Assembly: GCA_031551775.1 (NCBI GenBank)
Contig: JAVBND010000099.1
Location: forward strand, 1 to 6,827
Source of the DNA: Anaerozeibacter sp031551775
Lineage (GTDB): Bacteria > Bacillota > Clostridia > Christensenellales > Aristaeellaceae
Direction of reading: 5' to 3'
DNA: 6,827 bases
Positions within the stretch are counted from its first letter, which is position 1, and each line of letters opens with the position of its first letter. The position numbers and the translations under genes are program-made. Shown in pieces: positions 1-5,777 of this stretch. The notes beneath the pieces were generated by a model. That model ran no database searches, was not told where the DNA came from, and saw only the letters and a program-made list of their open reading frames with translations.

Positions 1-1
1 A

Positions 2-631
2 AACTACGTGGAATATTTTCTGGGCGGCTCGGTCATGGAACCGGCGGTTCGCGTCAAGGTCAATCAAGAGGGCTTTTGCGCGCCGCATTTTCGCATGCTC
101 TATGGCGCCGGCAACCGCTTGGGCGTGGCGCTGATGGCCCATACTTATTTAATGGAGACCATTGAGGCGGTTGAAAAGGACGACGGGGCGCGCAAATCCG
201 CGTTTGGGCTGCGCGCGAAAAAGCGCGATGACATGGGCGACGCCGACCGGGAAACCTGCGTGCTGTGCGAAAAACTCAAAACCGCCATGGCGCGCTACGA
301 GGAAACGCTTCTTTATATGTGGGCGCATGAGGCCGCGTTTCGCGCGGAATTTTCAGCGTCCAAGGGCCTGTGCGTGAGGCATTACCGCCGCCTTGCCGAA
401 CGGGCCGGGGCCGAGCTGGCCCCCAAGGACGCAAACGCGTTCTTGCGGGAGCTCAAGCGCGTGACGCTTGAAAACCTAGAAAGGGTTGAGCGCGACCTTC
501 ACTGGTTTACGCTCAAGTTCGACTACCGCAACCAGGACAAGCCCTGGGGCGAGAGCCGCGACGCGGTTGAGCGGGCGCTCAACAAGCTCAGGTCAAACGC
601 CGTCCGGCCGGAGAAGGAGGACGCTCCATGA
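2..631 (+). CDS. DUF6062-like cysteine-motif protein, 5' end missing
   Basis: The reading frame is open from the first complete codon of the window, so the true start lies upstream; the in-frame GTG at 8 is probably internal. About 209 residues are visible. Counting the codon at 8 as residue 1, there are repeated cysteine motifs: GFCAPHF (22-28), CVLC (84-87) and GLCVRHY (120-126). Near the C-terminus there is an F-x-x-KFDYRN-x-x-x-PWG stretch (167-181). This alternation of CxxC and GxCxxH motifs and the KFDYRN/PWG signature match my memory of the clostridial DUF6062 family, whose members have a further CxxC near the N-terminus, which would lie just outside this window. The Cys/His pattern suggests metal or cofactor binding, but no function is known to me. 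The stop overlaps the next start (ATGA, 628-631), implying translational coupling with the hydrolase. Family call fairly sure; function unknown. Confidence 0.78.
   Translation, partial: NYVEYFLGGSVMEPAVRVKVNQEGFCAPHFRMLYGAGNRLGVALMAHTYLMETIEAVEKDDGARKSAFGLRAKKRDDMGDADRETCVLCEKLKTAMARYEETLLYMWAHEAAFRAEFSASKGLCVRHYRRLAERAGAELAPKDANAFLRELKRVTLENLERVERDLHWFTLKFDYRNQDKPWGESRDAVERALNKLRSNAVRPEKEDAP
614..620 (+). promoter_or_regulatory. Shine-Dalgarno site of the hydrolase gene
   Basis: AAGGAGG lies inside the end of the DUF6062-like gene, 7 bases before the ATG at 628. It is a full-strength ribosome binding site and fixes the hydrolase start even though the genes overlap by 4 bases. Confidence 0.85.
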
Positions 632-1551
632 AGCGCGAAACCTTTACCGTTGATTCCAAGGCCGATGGGCTTACGCTGTCCGTGCTTGTGGCCGAGCCGG
701 AAGGCGAGGTTCGCGGCCTCGTCCAGATCGCGCACGGCATGAGCGAATACAAGGAGCGCTACCTGGGCTTTCTTGAGGCGCTGACCGAGGCGGGCTACGC
801 CGCCATGATCCACGACCACCGCGACCACGGCGCGTCGGTTGCCACGGACGCGGACCTCGGTTGGTTCGGGCCGGACGGCGCGCGCGCCCTGGTCTTAGAC
901 ATCCGCCAACTGACCGAAATGTTTCAGGCGCAACATCCCGGAAAACCTTTGTGCCTGTTCGGGCATTCGATGGGATCGCTGGCGGCGCGCGCCTACGCGC
1001 GCGAAGACGACCGGGCGCTCACCGCGCTCATCGTGTGCGGCTGTCCCGGCGAAAACCCGGCGGCGGGCGCCGGCCTACAACTGGTCAAGGCGATCAAGCG
1101 GGTCCGGGGCGACCGGCACCGATCGGGTTTCATCGACAAGCTGGTGAACGGCGGGATGCAAAAGCGAATGCCCGAGGGTTCGTCCAAATTCGCCTGGCTG
1201 AACACCGATCAAGATGCCGTCGCGGCCTATGAAAATGATGAGAAGTGCGGTTTCCCTTTTACCTTGAGCGGCTTTGAGGGCCTGTTCACGCTGATGAGGC
1301 GCGCCTATGCCAAGACCGGCTGGGCGATGAAGAAGCCCGACCTGCCTGTGCTCTTCATCTCGGGCGCGGACGACCCGTGCATGGTTTCACGCAAAGCCCT
1401 TGACAGGGCGGCGAAGCGCATGCGGGAAGTCGGATACAAGGACGTGCGTGTCAAAGTATACGAGGGCATGCGCCACGAAATCCTGCTCGAGCCCGGGCGG
1501 GCGGACGTGTACGCGGACGTCAAAGCGTTTCTTGGCAAAGCATTCGTCTAA
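628..1551 (+). CDS. Alpha/beta hydrolase, monoacylglycerol lipase / lysophospholipase type
   Basis: A 307-residue soluble protein with no signal peptide or membrane segment visible. It carries the serine hydrolase triad in the expected order: nucleophile Ser114 in FGHSMGS (111-117), acid Asp249 in the GADDP turn (246-250) after strand VLFISG, and His283 in GMRHEIL (280-286). The oxyanion-side HGMSEY motif (36-41) and DHRDHGAS (63-70) are typical of the Hydrolase_4 / monoacylglycerol lipase group (PldB-like). Length fits the family (about 270-320). The likely reaction is hydrolysis of an ester bond in a monoacylglycerol or lysophospholipid in the cytosol; the substrate cannot be read from sequence, and a cap region (about 140-235) differs widely among relatives. 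It is the middle gene of a likely three-gene operon, overlapping the DUF6062-like gene by ATGA and lying 11 bases before recD2. Fold and catalytic class are secure; the specific substrate is inference. Confidence 0.9.
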   Translation: MKRETFTVDSKADGLTLSVLVAEPEGEVRGLVQIAHGMSEYKERYLGFLEALTEAGYAAMIHDHRDHGASVATDADLGWFGPDGARALVLDIRQLTEMFQAQHPGKPLCLFGHSMGSLAARAYAREDDRALTALIVCGCPGENPAAGAGLQLVKAIKRVRGDRHRSGFIDKLVNGGMQKRMPEGSSKFAWLNTDQDAVAAYENDEKCGFPFTLSGFEGLFTLMRRAYAKTGWAMKKPDLPVLFISGADDPCMVSRKALDRAAKRMREVGYKDVRVKVYEGMRHEILLEPGRADVYADVKAFLGKAFV

Positions 1552-1552
1552 C

Positions 1553-1557
1553 GGAGG
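1553..1557 (+). promoter_or_regulatory. Shine-Dalgarno site of recD2
   Basis: GGAGG immediately follows the hydrolase stop codon and lies 5 bases before the ATG at 1563, supporting that start and co-transcription with the preceding gene. Confidence 0.75.
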
Positions 1558-1562
1558 CGTTC

Positions 1563-3755
1563 ATGGTTGAAATCGAGGGCGTCATAGAGGACGTCGTGTT
1601 CCGAAACGAGCAAAACGGTTGGACGGTTTTAAACCTCAAGTCCGGGCGCGAGCATTTGACGTGCGTTGGGGAACTGCCGCCGGTGGTGACCGGCGAGCGG
1701 TTCAGATTTTCGGGCGAATGGGCAGAGCACCGCGAGTACGGGCGGCAGCTCAAGATCGCGGCCTACGAAAGCATACGCCCCACGACCGCGCACGGCATTG
1801 AGCGTTACCTTGCCAGCGGCATTGTGCGCGGGATCGGCCCGGCCACCGCGAAGCTGATCGTCCATGCGTTTGGCGAGGACGCCTTGAACGTGCTCGACGA
1901 TCGGCCGGACCGCCTGATGGAAATCGCCGGCATCGGCCCAAAACGCGCTCAAATGATTGCCGAAAGCTACGCAAAGGGGCGCGAAGCGCGCCAAACGCTG
2001 GTGTTCCTTCAGACCTACGGCATAAGCCCCCATCTCGCGGCCAAGGTGGTCAAGGCGTTTGGCGAGAGGACGCTGGCCGTCGTGCGCGAGGATCCCTACC
2101 TGCTGGCGGAAAAGGTGGAGGGCATCGGCTTTAAGACGGCGGACGCCATCGCGTCGGCGCTGGGGATCGAGCTGGAAAGCGAGCACCGGCTGAGCTGCGG
2201 CGTGAAATTCGCGCTCACGGACGCGGTCACGTCAAGCGGGCACATGTACCTGCCGCGCGATGTGCTGCTTTCGCGCGCCGGGGCGCTGCTGGGCGTCAAA
2301 GAAGAACTGCTCGCCCGCTCGCTTTGCGTGATGCTGCTGTCGGGCGAGCTGGTTTTGCGCGGCGCGGACGCAATCTACCTGCGCAGGCACTACGACGCCG
2401 AGGGCGACGTGGCGCGCATGCTGACGGCGCTGAACGCGAAAGTACCGCCGCCCTTCAAGGGCGACGCCGGGGCGCGCGTGCGCGCGTTTGAGCAACAGCA
2501 CGCGGTTTCCCTGGAAGAAAAGCAACGCGCCGCCGTGCTTGGCGCGGTTGAGAATTCCCTGACGGTGCTGACCGGCGGTCCGGGCACCGGCAAGACCACG
2601 TGCCTGCACGCAATGCTGGCGCTGCTTCGCGAAATGGGGGAAACGCTGCTGTGCGCGCCGACCGGACGCGCTGCCAAGCGCATGAGCGAAGCCGCCAACG
2701 CCGATGCCCAGACCATCCACCGGCTGCTCGAGTACAACGGCGAAACCGAATCCTTCGCCCGCGACGAGGAAAACCCGCTTGCGTGCGACGCGGTGATCGT
2801 GGACGAGATGTCGATGGTGGACATCTTCCTGATGCGCTCGCTCCTGCGCGCGCTGCCGGAAGGCTGCCGCCTGGTGCTGGTGGGCGACCAGGATCAATTG
2901 CCCTCGGTCGGCGCGGGCAACGTCTTGGGCGACGTGATCGAATCGGGCGCGGTGCCGCTCACGCGCCTGACCGAGATCTTTCGCCAGGCCGAGGAGAGTG
3001 CGATTGTATCAAACGCGCACCGGATCAACCGGGGTGAAATGCCCCTATGGAACAAAAAAAACAGCGATTTCTTCTTCGAGCGCGCCGAGACAAGCGAACA
3101 GGCGGCGGCAATCGCGCGCGCGCTGGTCCGCGACCGCCTGCCGGGGTACCTGAATGTGGACGCGCGTGAGGGCATCCAGGTCATGAGTCCCATGAAGAAG
3201 GGCGACGCGGGCGTGAGCCAGCTCAACCGGCTGCTGCAGTCCTCGCTCAACCCGCCCTCCTTCAGCAAGTCCGAGATCAGCCTGAACGCGGGCGTCTTCC
3301 GCGAGGGCGACAAGGTGATGCAGATGCGCAACAATTACGAACTGGAATGGTCGCGCGAGGGTGAACAGGGCGTGGGCGCGTTCAACGGCGATATCGGATT
3401 TATTGAGCGGATCGACCCCGAGGCGCGCCTGATTGCCGTGCGTTTTGACGACGGCCGGGTCGCCGAATACGGCGAGGACGATTCGGACGACCTCGACATG
3501 GCCTACGCGATGACGGTTCACAAGAGCCAGGGCAGCGAGTTTGAGGCGGTGGTCATCTTGCTGGTTTCCGGTCCGCCCATGCTCTATACGCGCAACCTGC
3601 TCTATACGGCGGTCACGCGCGCAAAGCGGCTGGTGGTGCTGGTCGGCCGCGAAAGCGCGGTCAGGCAGATGGTTAACAACAATTACATCTCAAAGCGCTA
3701 TACCGCGCTCGCGCAAAGGCTGCGGGAAAACGGCGCGGCCCGCGCAAATCCCTGA
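1563..3755 (+). CDS. recD2: RecD2-type ATP-dependent 5'-3' DNA helicase
   Basis: A 730-residue superfamily 1B helicase, the RecD-like enzyme found in bacteria without RecBC and linked to DNA repair and replication fork processing. An N-terminal OB-like part (about 1-70) is followed by helix-hairpin-helix segments: RGIGPATAKLI (89-99), AGIGPKRAQMI (122-132) and EGIGFKTADAI (186-196). The helicase core has all expected motifs: EEKQRAAV Q-motif (318-325), Walker A GGPGTGKTT (338-346, Lys344), CAPTGRAAKRM (364-374), Walker B VDEMSMVD (413-420), VGDQDQLPSVGAG (440-452), LTEIFRQ (469-475), MTVHKSQGSEF (650-660) and YTAVTRAKR (681-689). The N-terminal extension and HhH array separate it from the RecD subunit of RecBCD; length agrees with known RecD2 proteins (about 715-800). 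No nuclease domain is present and no key residue is missing. It is the last gene of the plus-strand operon, with transcription expected to stop at 4051-4076. Confidence 0.96.
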   Translation: MVEIEGVIEDVVFRNEQNGWTVLNLKSGREHLTCVGELPPVVTGERFRFSGEWAEHREYGRQLKIAAYESIRPTTAHGIERYLASGIVRGIGPATAKLIVHAFGEDALNVLDDRPDRLMEIAGIGPKRAQMIAESYAKGREARQTLVFLQTYGISPHLAAKVVKAFGERTLAVVREDPYLLAEKVEGIGFKTADAIASALGIELESEHRLSCGVKFALTDAVTSSGHMYLPRDVLLSRAGALLGVKEELLARSLCVMLLSGELVLRGADAIYLRRHYDAEGDVARMLTALNAKVPPPFKGDAGARVRAFEQQHAVSLEEKQRAAVLGAVENSLTVLTGGPGTGKTTCLHAMLALLREMGETLLCAPTGRAAKRMSEAANADAQTIHRLLEYNGETESFARDEENPLACDAVIVDEMSMVDIFLMRSLLRALPEGCRLVLVGDQDQLPSVGAGNVLGDVIESGAVPLTRLTEIFRQAEESAIVSNAHRINRGEMPLWNKKNSDFFFERAETSEQAAAIARALVRDRLPGYLNVDAREGIQVMSPMKKGDAGVSQLNRLLQSSLNPPSFSKSEISLNAGVFREGDKVMQMRNNYELEWSREGEQGVGAFNGDIGFIERIDPEARLIAVRFDDGRVAEYGEDDSDDLDMAYAMTVHKSQGSEFEAVVILLVSGPPMLYTRNLLYTAVTRAKRLVVLVGRESAVRQMVNNNYISKRYTALAQRLRENGAARANP

Positions 3756-3785
3756 TTTGGGCAAAGTTTTGCATAATGGAAGGCA

Positions 3786-3865
3786 CCCTCGCGGGCATGT
3801 ACCGCGAGGGCCAGACCGTCAACAAACCCCGTTAGCAACGCCCTCGCGGGCGTGCACCGCGAGGG
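3786..3865. repeat. Two near-identical inverted repeats
   Basis: Two copies of a 25-base inverted repeat occur at 3786-3810 and 3841-3865, start to start 55 bases. The arms are identical in both (CCCTCGCGG and CCGCGAGGG, 9 perfect pairs). The 7-base loops differ at two positions, GCATGTA versus GCGTGCA, both transitions. The flanks are not repeated, so the unit is just the hairpin. Conservation of the arms with change only in the loops suggests that the stem is the selected or mobilised part. Confidence 0.85.
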
Positions 3866-3884
3866 TGAATGGGCTTTTGACCAA

Positions 3885-3906
3885 GGGCGGGCTTTATCGC
3901 CCGCCC
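3885..3906. repeat. Inverted repeat, 8-bp GC stem
   Basis: GGGCGGGC (3885-3892) pairs perfectly with GCCCGCCC (3899-3906) around the loop TTTATC. It is very stable but has no T-run on either strand, so I do not call it a terminator. Confidence 0.7.
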
Positions 3907-3926
3907 GACTCAAAATCCCTACCCGC

Positions 3927-3970
3927 CCAAATTGCGCCCGGAAAATCCCGCAGGATTTTCAGCAATTTGG
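3927..3970. repeat. Long two-part inverted repeat
   Basis: The outer arms CCAAATTGC (3927-3935) and GCAATTTGG (3962-3970) pair perfectly. The inner arms GAAAATCC (3941-3948) and GGATTTTC (3953-3960) pair perfectly around CGCA. Between them lies an asymmetric internal loop of 5 bases on one side and 1 on the other. Seventeen pairs in total over 44 bases. Confidence 0.75.
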
Positions 3971-3985
3971 CCCCGTAACCCCACG

Positions 3986-4022
3986 CATCGAAAAGGTTTG
4001 GCAAAGCCAAAGATTTTCGATG
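3986..4022. repeat. Long inverted repeat with 2x2 internal loop
   Basis: The outer arms CATCGAAAA (3986-3994) and TTTTCGATG (4014-4022) and the inner arms TTTGGC (3997-4002) and GCCAAA (4006-4011) are perfect, separated by a GG/GA internal loop, with a three-A apical loop. The motif TTTTCGAT occurs again at 4073-4080 after the terminator stem, so alternative pairing with the 5' arm is possible. Confidence 0.78.
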
Positions 4023-4024
4023 AC

Positions 4025-4049
4025 AGCTTATCGACTTTGTCGATAAGCT
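4025..4049. repeat. Perfect 11-bp inverted repeat
   Basis: AGCTTATCGAC (4025-4035) pairs perfectly with GTCGATAAGCT (4039-4049) around TTT. It sits 1 base before the terminator stem and 2 bases after the previous inverted repeat, so three stems are almost coaxial here. An A/T-containing perfect stem is not typical of a terminator; it could also be a protein binding palindrome. Confidence 0.8.
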
Positions 4050-4050
4050 A

Positions 4051-4076
4051 AAAACCCCGCCTTCCGGCGGGGTTTT
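4051..4076. terminator. Bidirectional Rho-independent terminator
   Basis: CCCCGCC and GGCGGGG form a GC stem around TTCC, flanked by AAAA on the left and TTTT on the right (full arms 4051-4061 and 4066-4076). It serves the plus-strand operon ending with recD2. It also serves the minus-strand zinc-ribbon gene, whose stop lies about 24 bases away at 4100; on that strand the stem is followed by five T residues. Confidence 0.9.
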
Positions 4077-4099
4077 CGATTCATCTGACTGTCCGGTTT

Positions 4100-4378
4100 T
4101 TATTGCCTCTTGGCGGCAAAACACTCGCTGCAGTAGATGGGTCGGTCGTTCTTGGGAATGAACGGCACGCGAGTGGGACGTCCGCACTCGGCGCACACGG
4201 TCTCGAACATCTCGCGCGCTTCGCCGCTGTTGCGGGTCGCCTGGCGGCCATCGCGGCTGCTCTTGCAACGGGTGGGCTCGTTCTGGAAGCCCTTCTCCGC
4301 GTAGAACGCCTGCTCGCCCGAGGTGAACACGAACTCACTGCCACAATCCCTGCAAACCAGCGTCTTGTCTTCGTACAT
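4100..4378 (-). CDS. Small zinc-ribbon protein with two CxxC modules, one degenerate
   Basis: A 92-residue basic cytosolic protein. Module 1 has CRDC (Cys9, Cys12), then FVFTSGEQAFYAEKGF (16-31), the hallmark of the zf-trcl-type 'probable zinc-ribbon' family, then PTRCKSSR, where Cys38 is present but the expected fourth ligand is Ser41 (AGC at 4258-4256). Module 2 is intact: CAEC (62-65) and CSEC (83-86), with the TRVPFIPKNDRPIYC stretch (69-83) typical of the second zinc-ribbon family often fused to the first. Such proteins are common in Clostridia; no function is established to my knowledge, and nucleic acid or ribosome contact is only a guess. The ATG at 4378 is preceded by AGGGGG (4392-4387) at 8 bases. 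It lies downstream of the structured RNA and its promoter with no terminator between them, and ends before the bidirectional terminator. Confidence 0.85.
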   Translation of the reverse strand: MYEDKTLVCRDCGSEFVFTSGEQAFYAEKGFQNEPTRCKSSRDGRQATRNSGEAREMFETVCAECGRPTRVPFIPKNDRPIYCSECFAAKRQ

Positions 4379-4426
4379 TGGAATTTCCCCCTGTATTGAT
4401 TTTGGTCTTTATTCCCGGTTGCCTTC

Positions 4427-4642
4427 ATTCAGCTGACCTGGTCTTTGCCCCCACACCCGCCGGCCGGGACGTTCGCTCCTAGGCGTATGCCCCCCACTAC
4501 TGATCCTCTCGGCGCTTTACCGCCGGCCGGACTGACATCTAAGCCGCACCATGCTCGCCGGCGCATTGGCCGGTTTACGTGGGTCGTTTTGCCTGCGACT
4601 GGCATCGACTTTCAACCACAGACCTGAATAAATGTGCAACCA
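4427..4642 (-). ncRNA. Structured leader/ncRNA, probable raiA-motif RNA
   Basis: There is no credible gene between the zinc-ribbon start and the comFC stop, yet this GC-rich stretch on the minus strand sits directly after a strong promoter and folds well by eye. A closing stem is formed by ATTCA (4629-4625) with TGAAT (4431-4427) and GGTCT (4624-4620) with AGACC (4444-4440). Next comes a nested hairpin: GTGG (4619-4616) with CCAC (4582-4579), GTCG (4609-4606) with CGAC (4586-4583), and GCC with GGC (4603-4601, 4593-4591). Unpaired GAAA and AAAA runs flank the helices. The 3' half holds two copies of CCGGCCGGCGG and a GGCATACGCC hairpin. From memory, elements such as GTTGAAAGTCGATGCC and GGCAAAACGACC resemble the raiA motif, a roughly 200-nt RNA of Firmicutes and Actinobacteria located near raiA/comF genes. 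The comFC neighbour supports this. I see no terminator after it, so it may be the 5' leader of the zinc-ribbon mRNA. Family call not verified. Confidence 0.66.
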
Positions 4643-4648
4643 AGCCGT

Positions 4649-4677
4649 ATTATACCGCAATACATACAAACACGCAA
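4649..4677 (-). promoter_or_regulatory. Sigma-A promoter of the structured RNA / zinc-ribbon gene
   Basis: On the minus strand, TTGCGT (4677-4672) and a perfect TATAAT (4654-4649) are separated by 17 bases. Expected transcription start is near 4642, just before the structured RNA. It lies in an AT-rich spacer (about 4630-4767) between the comFC stop and the RNA, so this unit need not depend on comFC transcription. I saw no convincing terminator for comFC in the spacer, so some read-through is also possible. Confidence 0.8.
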
Positions 4678-4767
4678 GTGTTTTTTAACTGGCTTTTTAC
4701 CCCTTTTGTGTAGTTCTTCGGGGAAAATTCATATTTCGGCCTTATAAACGGCATTTCTTAACGAAAA

Positions 4768-5517
4768 TCATTCGCCCTGCCCGCCGCCGGGCCCCGCCAA
4801 TGCAATGACTTGGACATCCGTTGCGCCCGCGAGGCGCAGCGCCTCAGCCGCACGGCACGCCGTTTCACCCGTGGTCAGTACATCGTCAACCAGCAATATT
4901 TTTTTGCCATTCACCCGGTCGGTCGCCAAAAACGCGCCGGACAAGCTGTGCCCGCGCCTCGATTTCTCAATCTTGGCCTGCTGGCGCGTGTCGCGCGTGC
5001 GGACGAGGCACGCGTCATCGCTCGGCACGCCGATGTGCCCCGAAAGCGCACGCGCGAGAAGGCTCGCGTGGTTGAACCCGCGCTCGAGCAAGCGCCTCTT
5101 GTGCATGGGCACGGGCACGATGAGGTCAGGCGCGTCAAAGCGCTCGGCTATGCAGGCGTTTGAGAGTTGAACGCCCATCCATTCGCCCAGCGCGTAGGTT
5201 CCGCCGTACTTGAGATGCGCGATCATGCGCCGGACGGGCCGATGGTAAAAATGCGCGTATCGCGCAAAGGATATGATGTCCTCCGGCCAGTCCGCGCACA
5301 GCTTGCACGCCTTGGCGCCATGCAAGGGACACCCGCAGCGCGGGCAGCGCCTGAGGGACAAGCGCGCAAGCGGCAGCAAGCGGGCGTTGCATTCATCGCA
5401 CAGCCAGCCCTCGTCCGCGCCCAGCGTGCTGTCACAGCCCAAGCAGTTGGCGCTATGCGGATAAAGCAGTTCCAGCGCGCTTTCAAGGCACGCGCCAAGC
5501 GCTTTTCGCGCACTCAT
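4768..5517 (-). CDS. comFC: ComFC-family phosphoribosyltransferase-like protein
   Basis: A 249-residue protein of the ComF/GntX family. In order it has an N-terminal zinc-finger part with CLGC (25-28) and CDEC (40-43), a second cysteine cluster CPRCGC (58-63) with CKLC (71-74), the family-typical HLKYGG (101-106), the PVPMHKRRLLERGFNHA segment (135-151), and a PRPP-binding loop VDDVLTTGET (210-219). Length is usual. Known members act in natural transformation, handling incoming single-stranded DNA in the cytosol, and occur widely in bacteria not known to be competent; catalysis on PRPP is unproven for most. The start ATG overlaps the XRE stop (ATGA, 5517-5514), and I see no Shine-Dalgarno motif before it (the preceding bases read GCGCCTTACACT), so translation probably depends on the repressor gene. 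Downstream lie the structured RNA and zinc-ribbon gene on the same strand; recD2 converges from the other side. Confidence 0.93.
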   Translation of the reverse strand: MSARKALGACLESALELLYPHSANCLGCDSTLGADEGWLCDECNARLLPLARLSLRRCPRCGCPLHGAKACKLCADWPEDIISFARYAHFYHRPVRRMIAHLKYGGTYALGEWMGVQLSNACIAERFDAPDLIVPVPMHKRRLLERGFNHASLLARALSGHIGVPSDDACLVRTRDTRQQAKIEKSRRGHSLSGAFLATDRVNGKKILLVDDVLTTGETACRAAEALRLAGATDVQVIALAGPGGGQGE

Positions 5518-5750
5518 AGTGTAAGGCGCGTACGCTTGGGATACGGCATGGTCTCGTCGGTGCGGCCAAGCAGGTAATCGACGCTGGTTCCAAAGTAATC
5601 CGCAAGCGCGTCAAGGGTTTGCGCCGTTATCGGTATAACGCCGTTTTCATATTGGGAATAAGTATTGGCCGCGACATTCAACGCCTTCGCCACGTCTTTT
5701 TGCGTAAGATCCCGGTCCGTTCGGATATCGCGCAGGTTTTTCAGATTCAT
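5514..5750 (-). CDS. XRE-family (Cro/C1-type) transcriptional regulator
   Basis: A 78-residue protein that is almost entirely one HTH_3 domain. The helix-turn-helix spans about TQKDVAKALNVAANTYSQYENG (16-37), followed by ITAQTLDALADYFGTSVDYLLGRTDE (41-66), both classic for this family. There is no sensor or oligomerisation domain beyond the short tail. I choose the ATG at 5750 because GGTGAT (5760-5755), complementary to the 16S 3' end, precedes it by 4 bases; a TTG at 5765 and an ATG at 5756 in frame are less likely. The protein probably dimerises and binds the TCTGT-N3-ACAGA palindromes just upstream, which overlap its likely promoter, giving autorepression. Because comFC overlaps its stop by ATGA, comFC would be under the same control. 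DNA binding is secure from the fold; target and role are inference. Confidence 0.9.
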   Translation of the reverse strand: MNLKNLRDIRTDRDLTQKDVAKALNVAANTYSQYENGVIPITAQTLDALADYFGTSVDYLLGRTDETMPYPKRTRLTL

Positions 5751-5777
5751 AAACATCACCGGCAATATTATCCGATA

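Larger units (their letters stand above)
3756..4050. other. Non-coding hairpin-rich intergenic region
   Basis: This 295-bp gap between recD2 and the terminator holds no believable gene: short frames cross it, but without a ribosome binding site or family resemblance. It is filled with inverted repeats at 3786-3810, 3841-3865, 3885-3906, 3927-3970, 3986-4022 and 4025-4049, each described separately. None of the six has a T-run directly after it on the plus strand, so they do not look like a series of terminators. The region may be made of interspersed intergenic repeat elements, may shield the 3' end of the recD2 mRNA, or may be transcribed as part of a structured RNA; the sequence does not decide among these. 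Confidence 0.7.

Noticed and set aside
1629..2186. Minus-strand open frame of 185 codons inside recD2
   Set aside because: Antisense to the conserved N-terminal region of recD2; no domain, no ribosome binding site seen.
2232..2897. Long minus-strand open frame inside recD2 (221 codons)
   Set aside because: Antisense shadow of a fully supported helicase; Gln/His/Arg-rich composition typical of antisense GC-rich frames, no known domain.
3772..3777. CATAAT as a -10 box after recD2
   Set aside because: No reasonable -35 at 16-18 bases upstream; the position just after the stop codon has no obvious transcript to serve.
3786..3865. CRISPR array
   Set aside because: Only two copies, each a hairpin with a 30-base gap, no further repeats and no cas genes.
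3541..3978. Plus-strand open frame overlapping the end of recD2
   Set aside because: Out of frame with the helicase motifs V and VI and continues into the inverted repeats.
3894..4268. Minus-strand open frame crossing the hairpin region and zinc-ribbon gene
   Set aside because: Runs through six stems and the terminator, overlaps the real zinc-ribbon gene in another frame; its peptide is only translated repeat sequence.
4445..4627. Plus-strand 60-codon frame opposite the structured RNA
   Set aside because: No ribosome binding site or family match; the strand is antisense to the promoter-driven RNA.
4680..4767. Rho-independent terminator for comFC
   Set aside because: Only CCCC/GGGG with a long loop and no proper T-run could be found in this AT-rich spacer.
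5167..5577. Plus-strand 136-codon frame opposite comFC
   Set aside because: Antisense to the cysteine clusters of a well-supported gene; basic, low-information composition.
5751..5765. Earlier TTG start for the XRE regulator
   Set aside because: The ATG at 5750 has GGTGAT at 4 bases and gives the usual N-terminus of this family.
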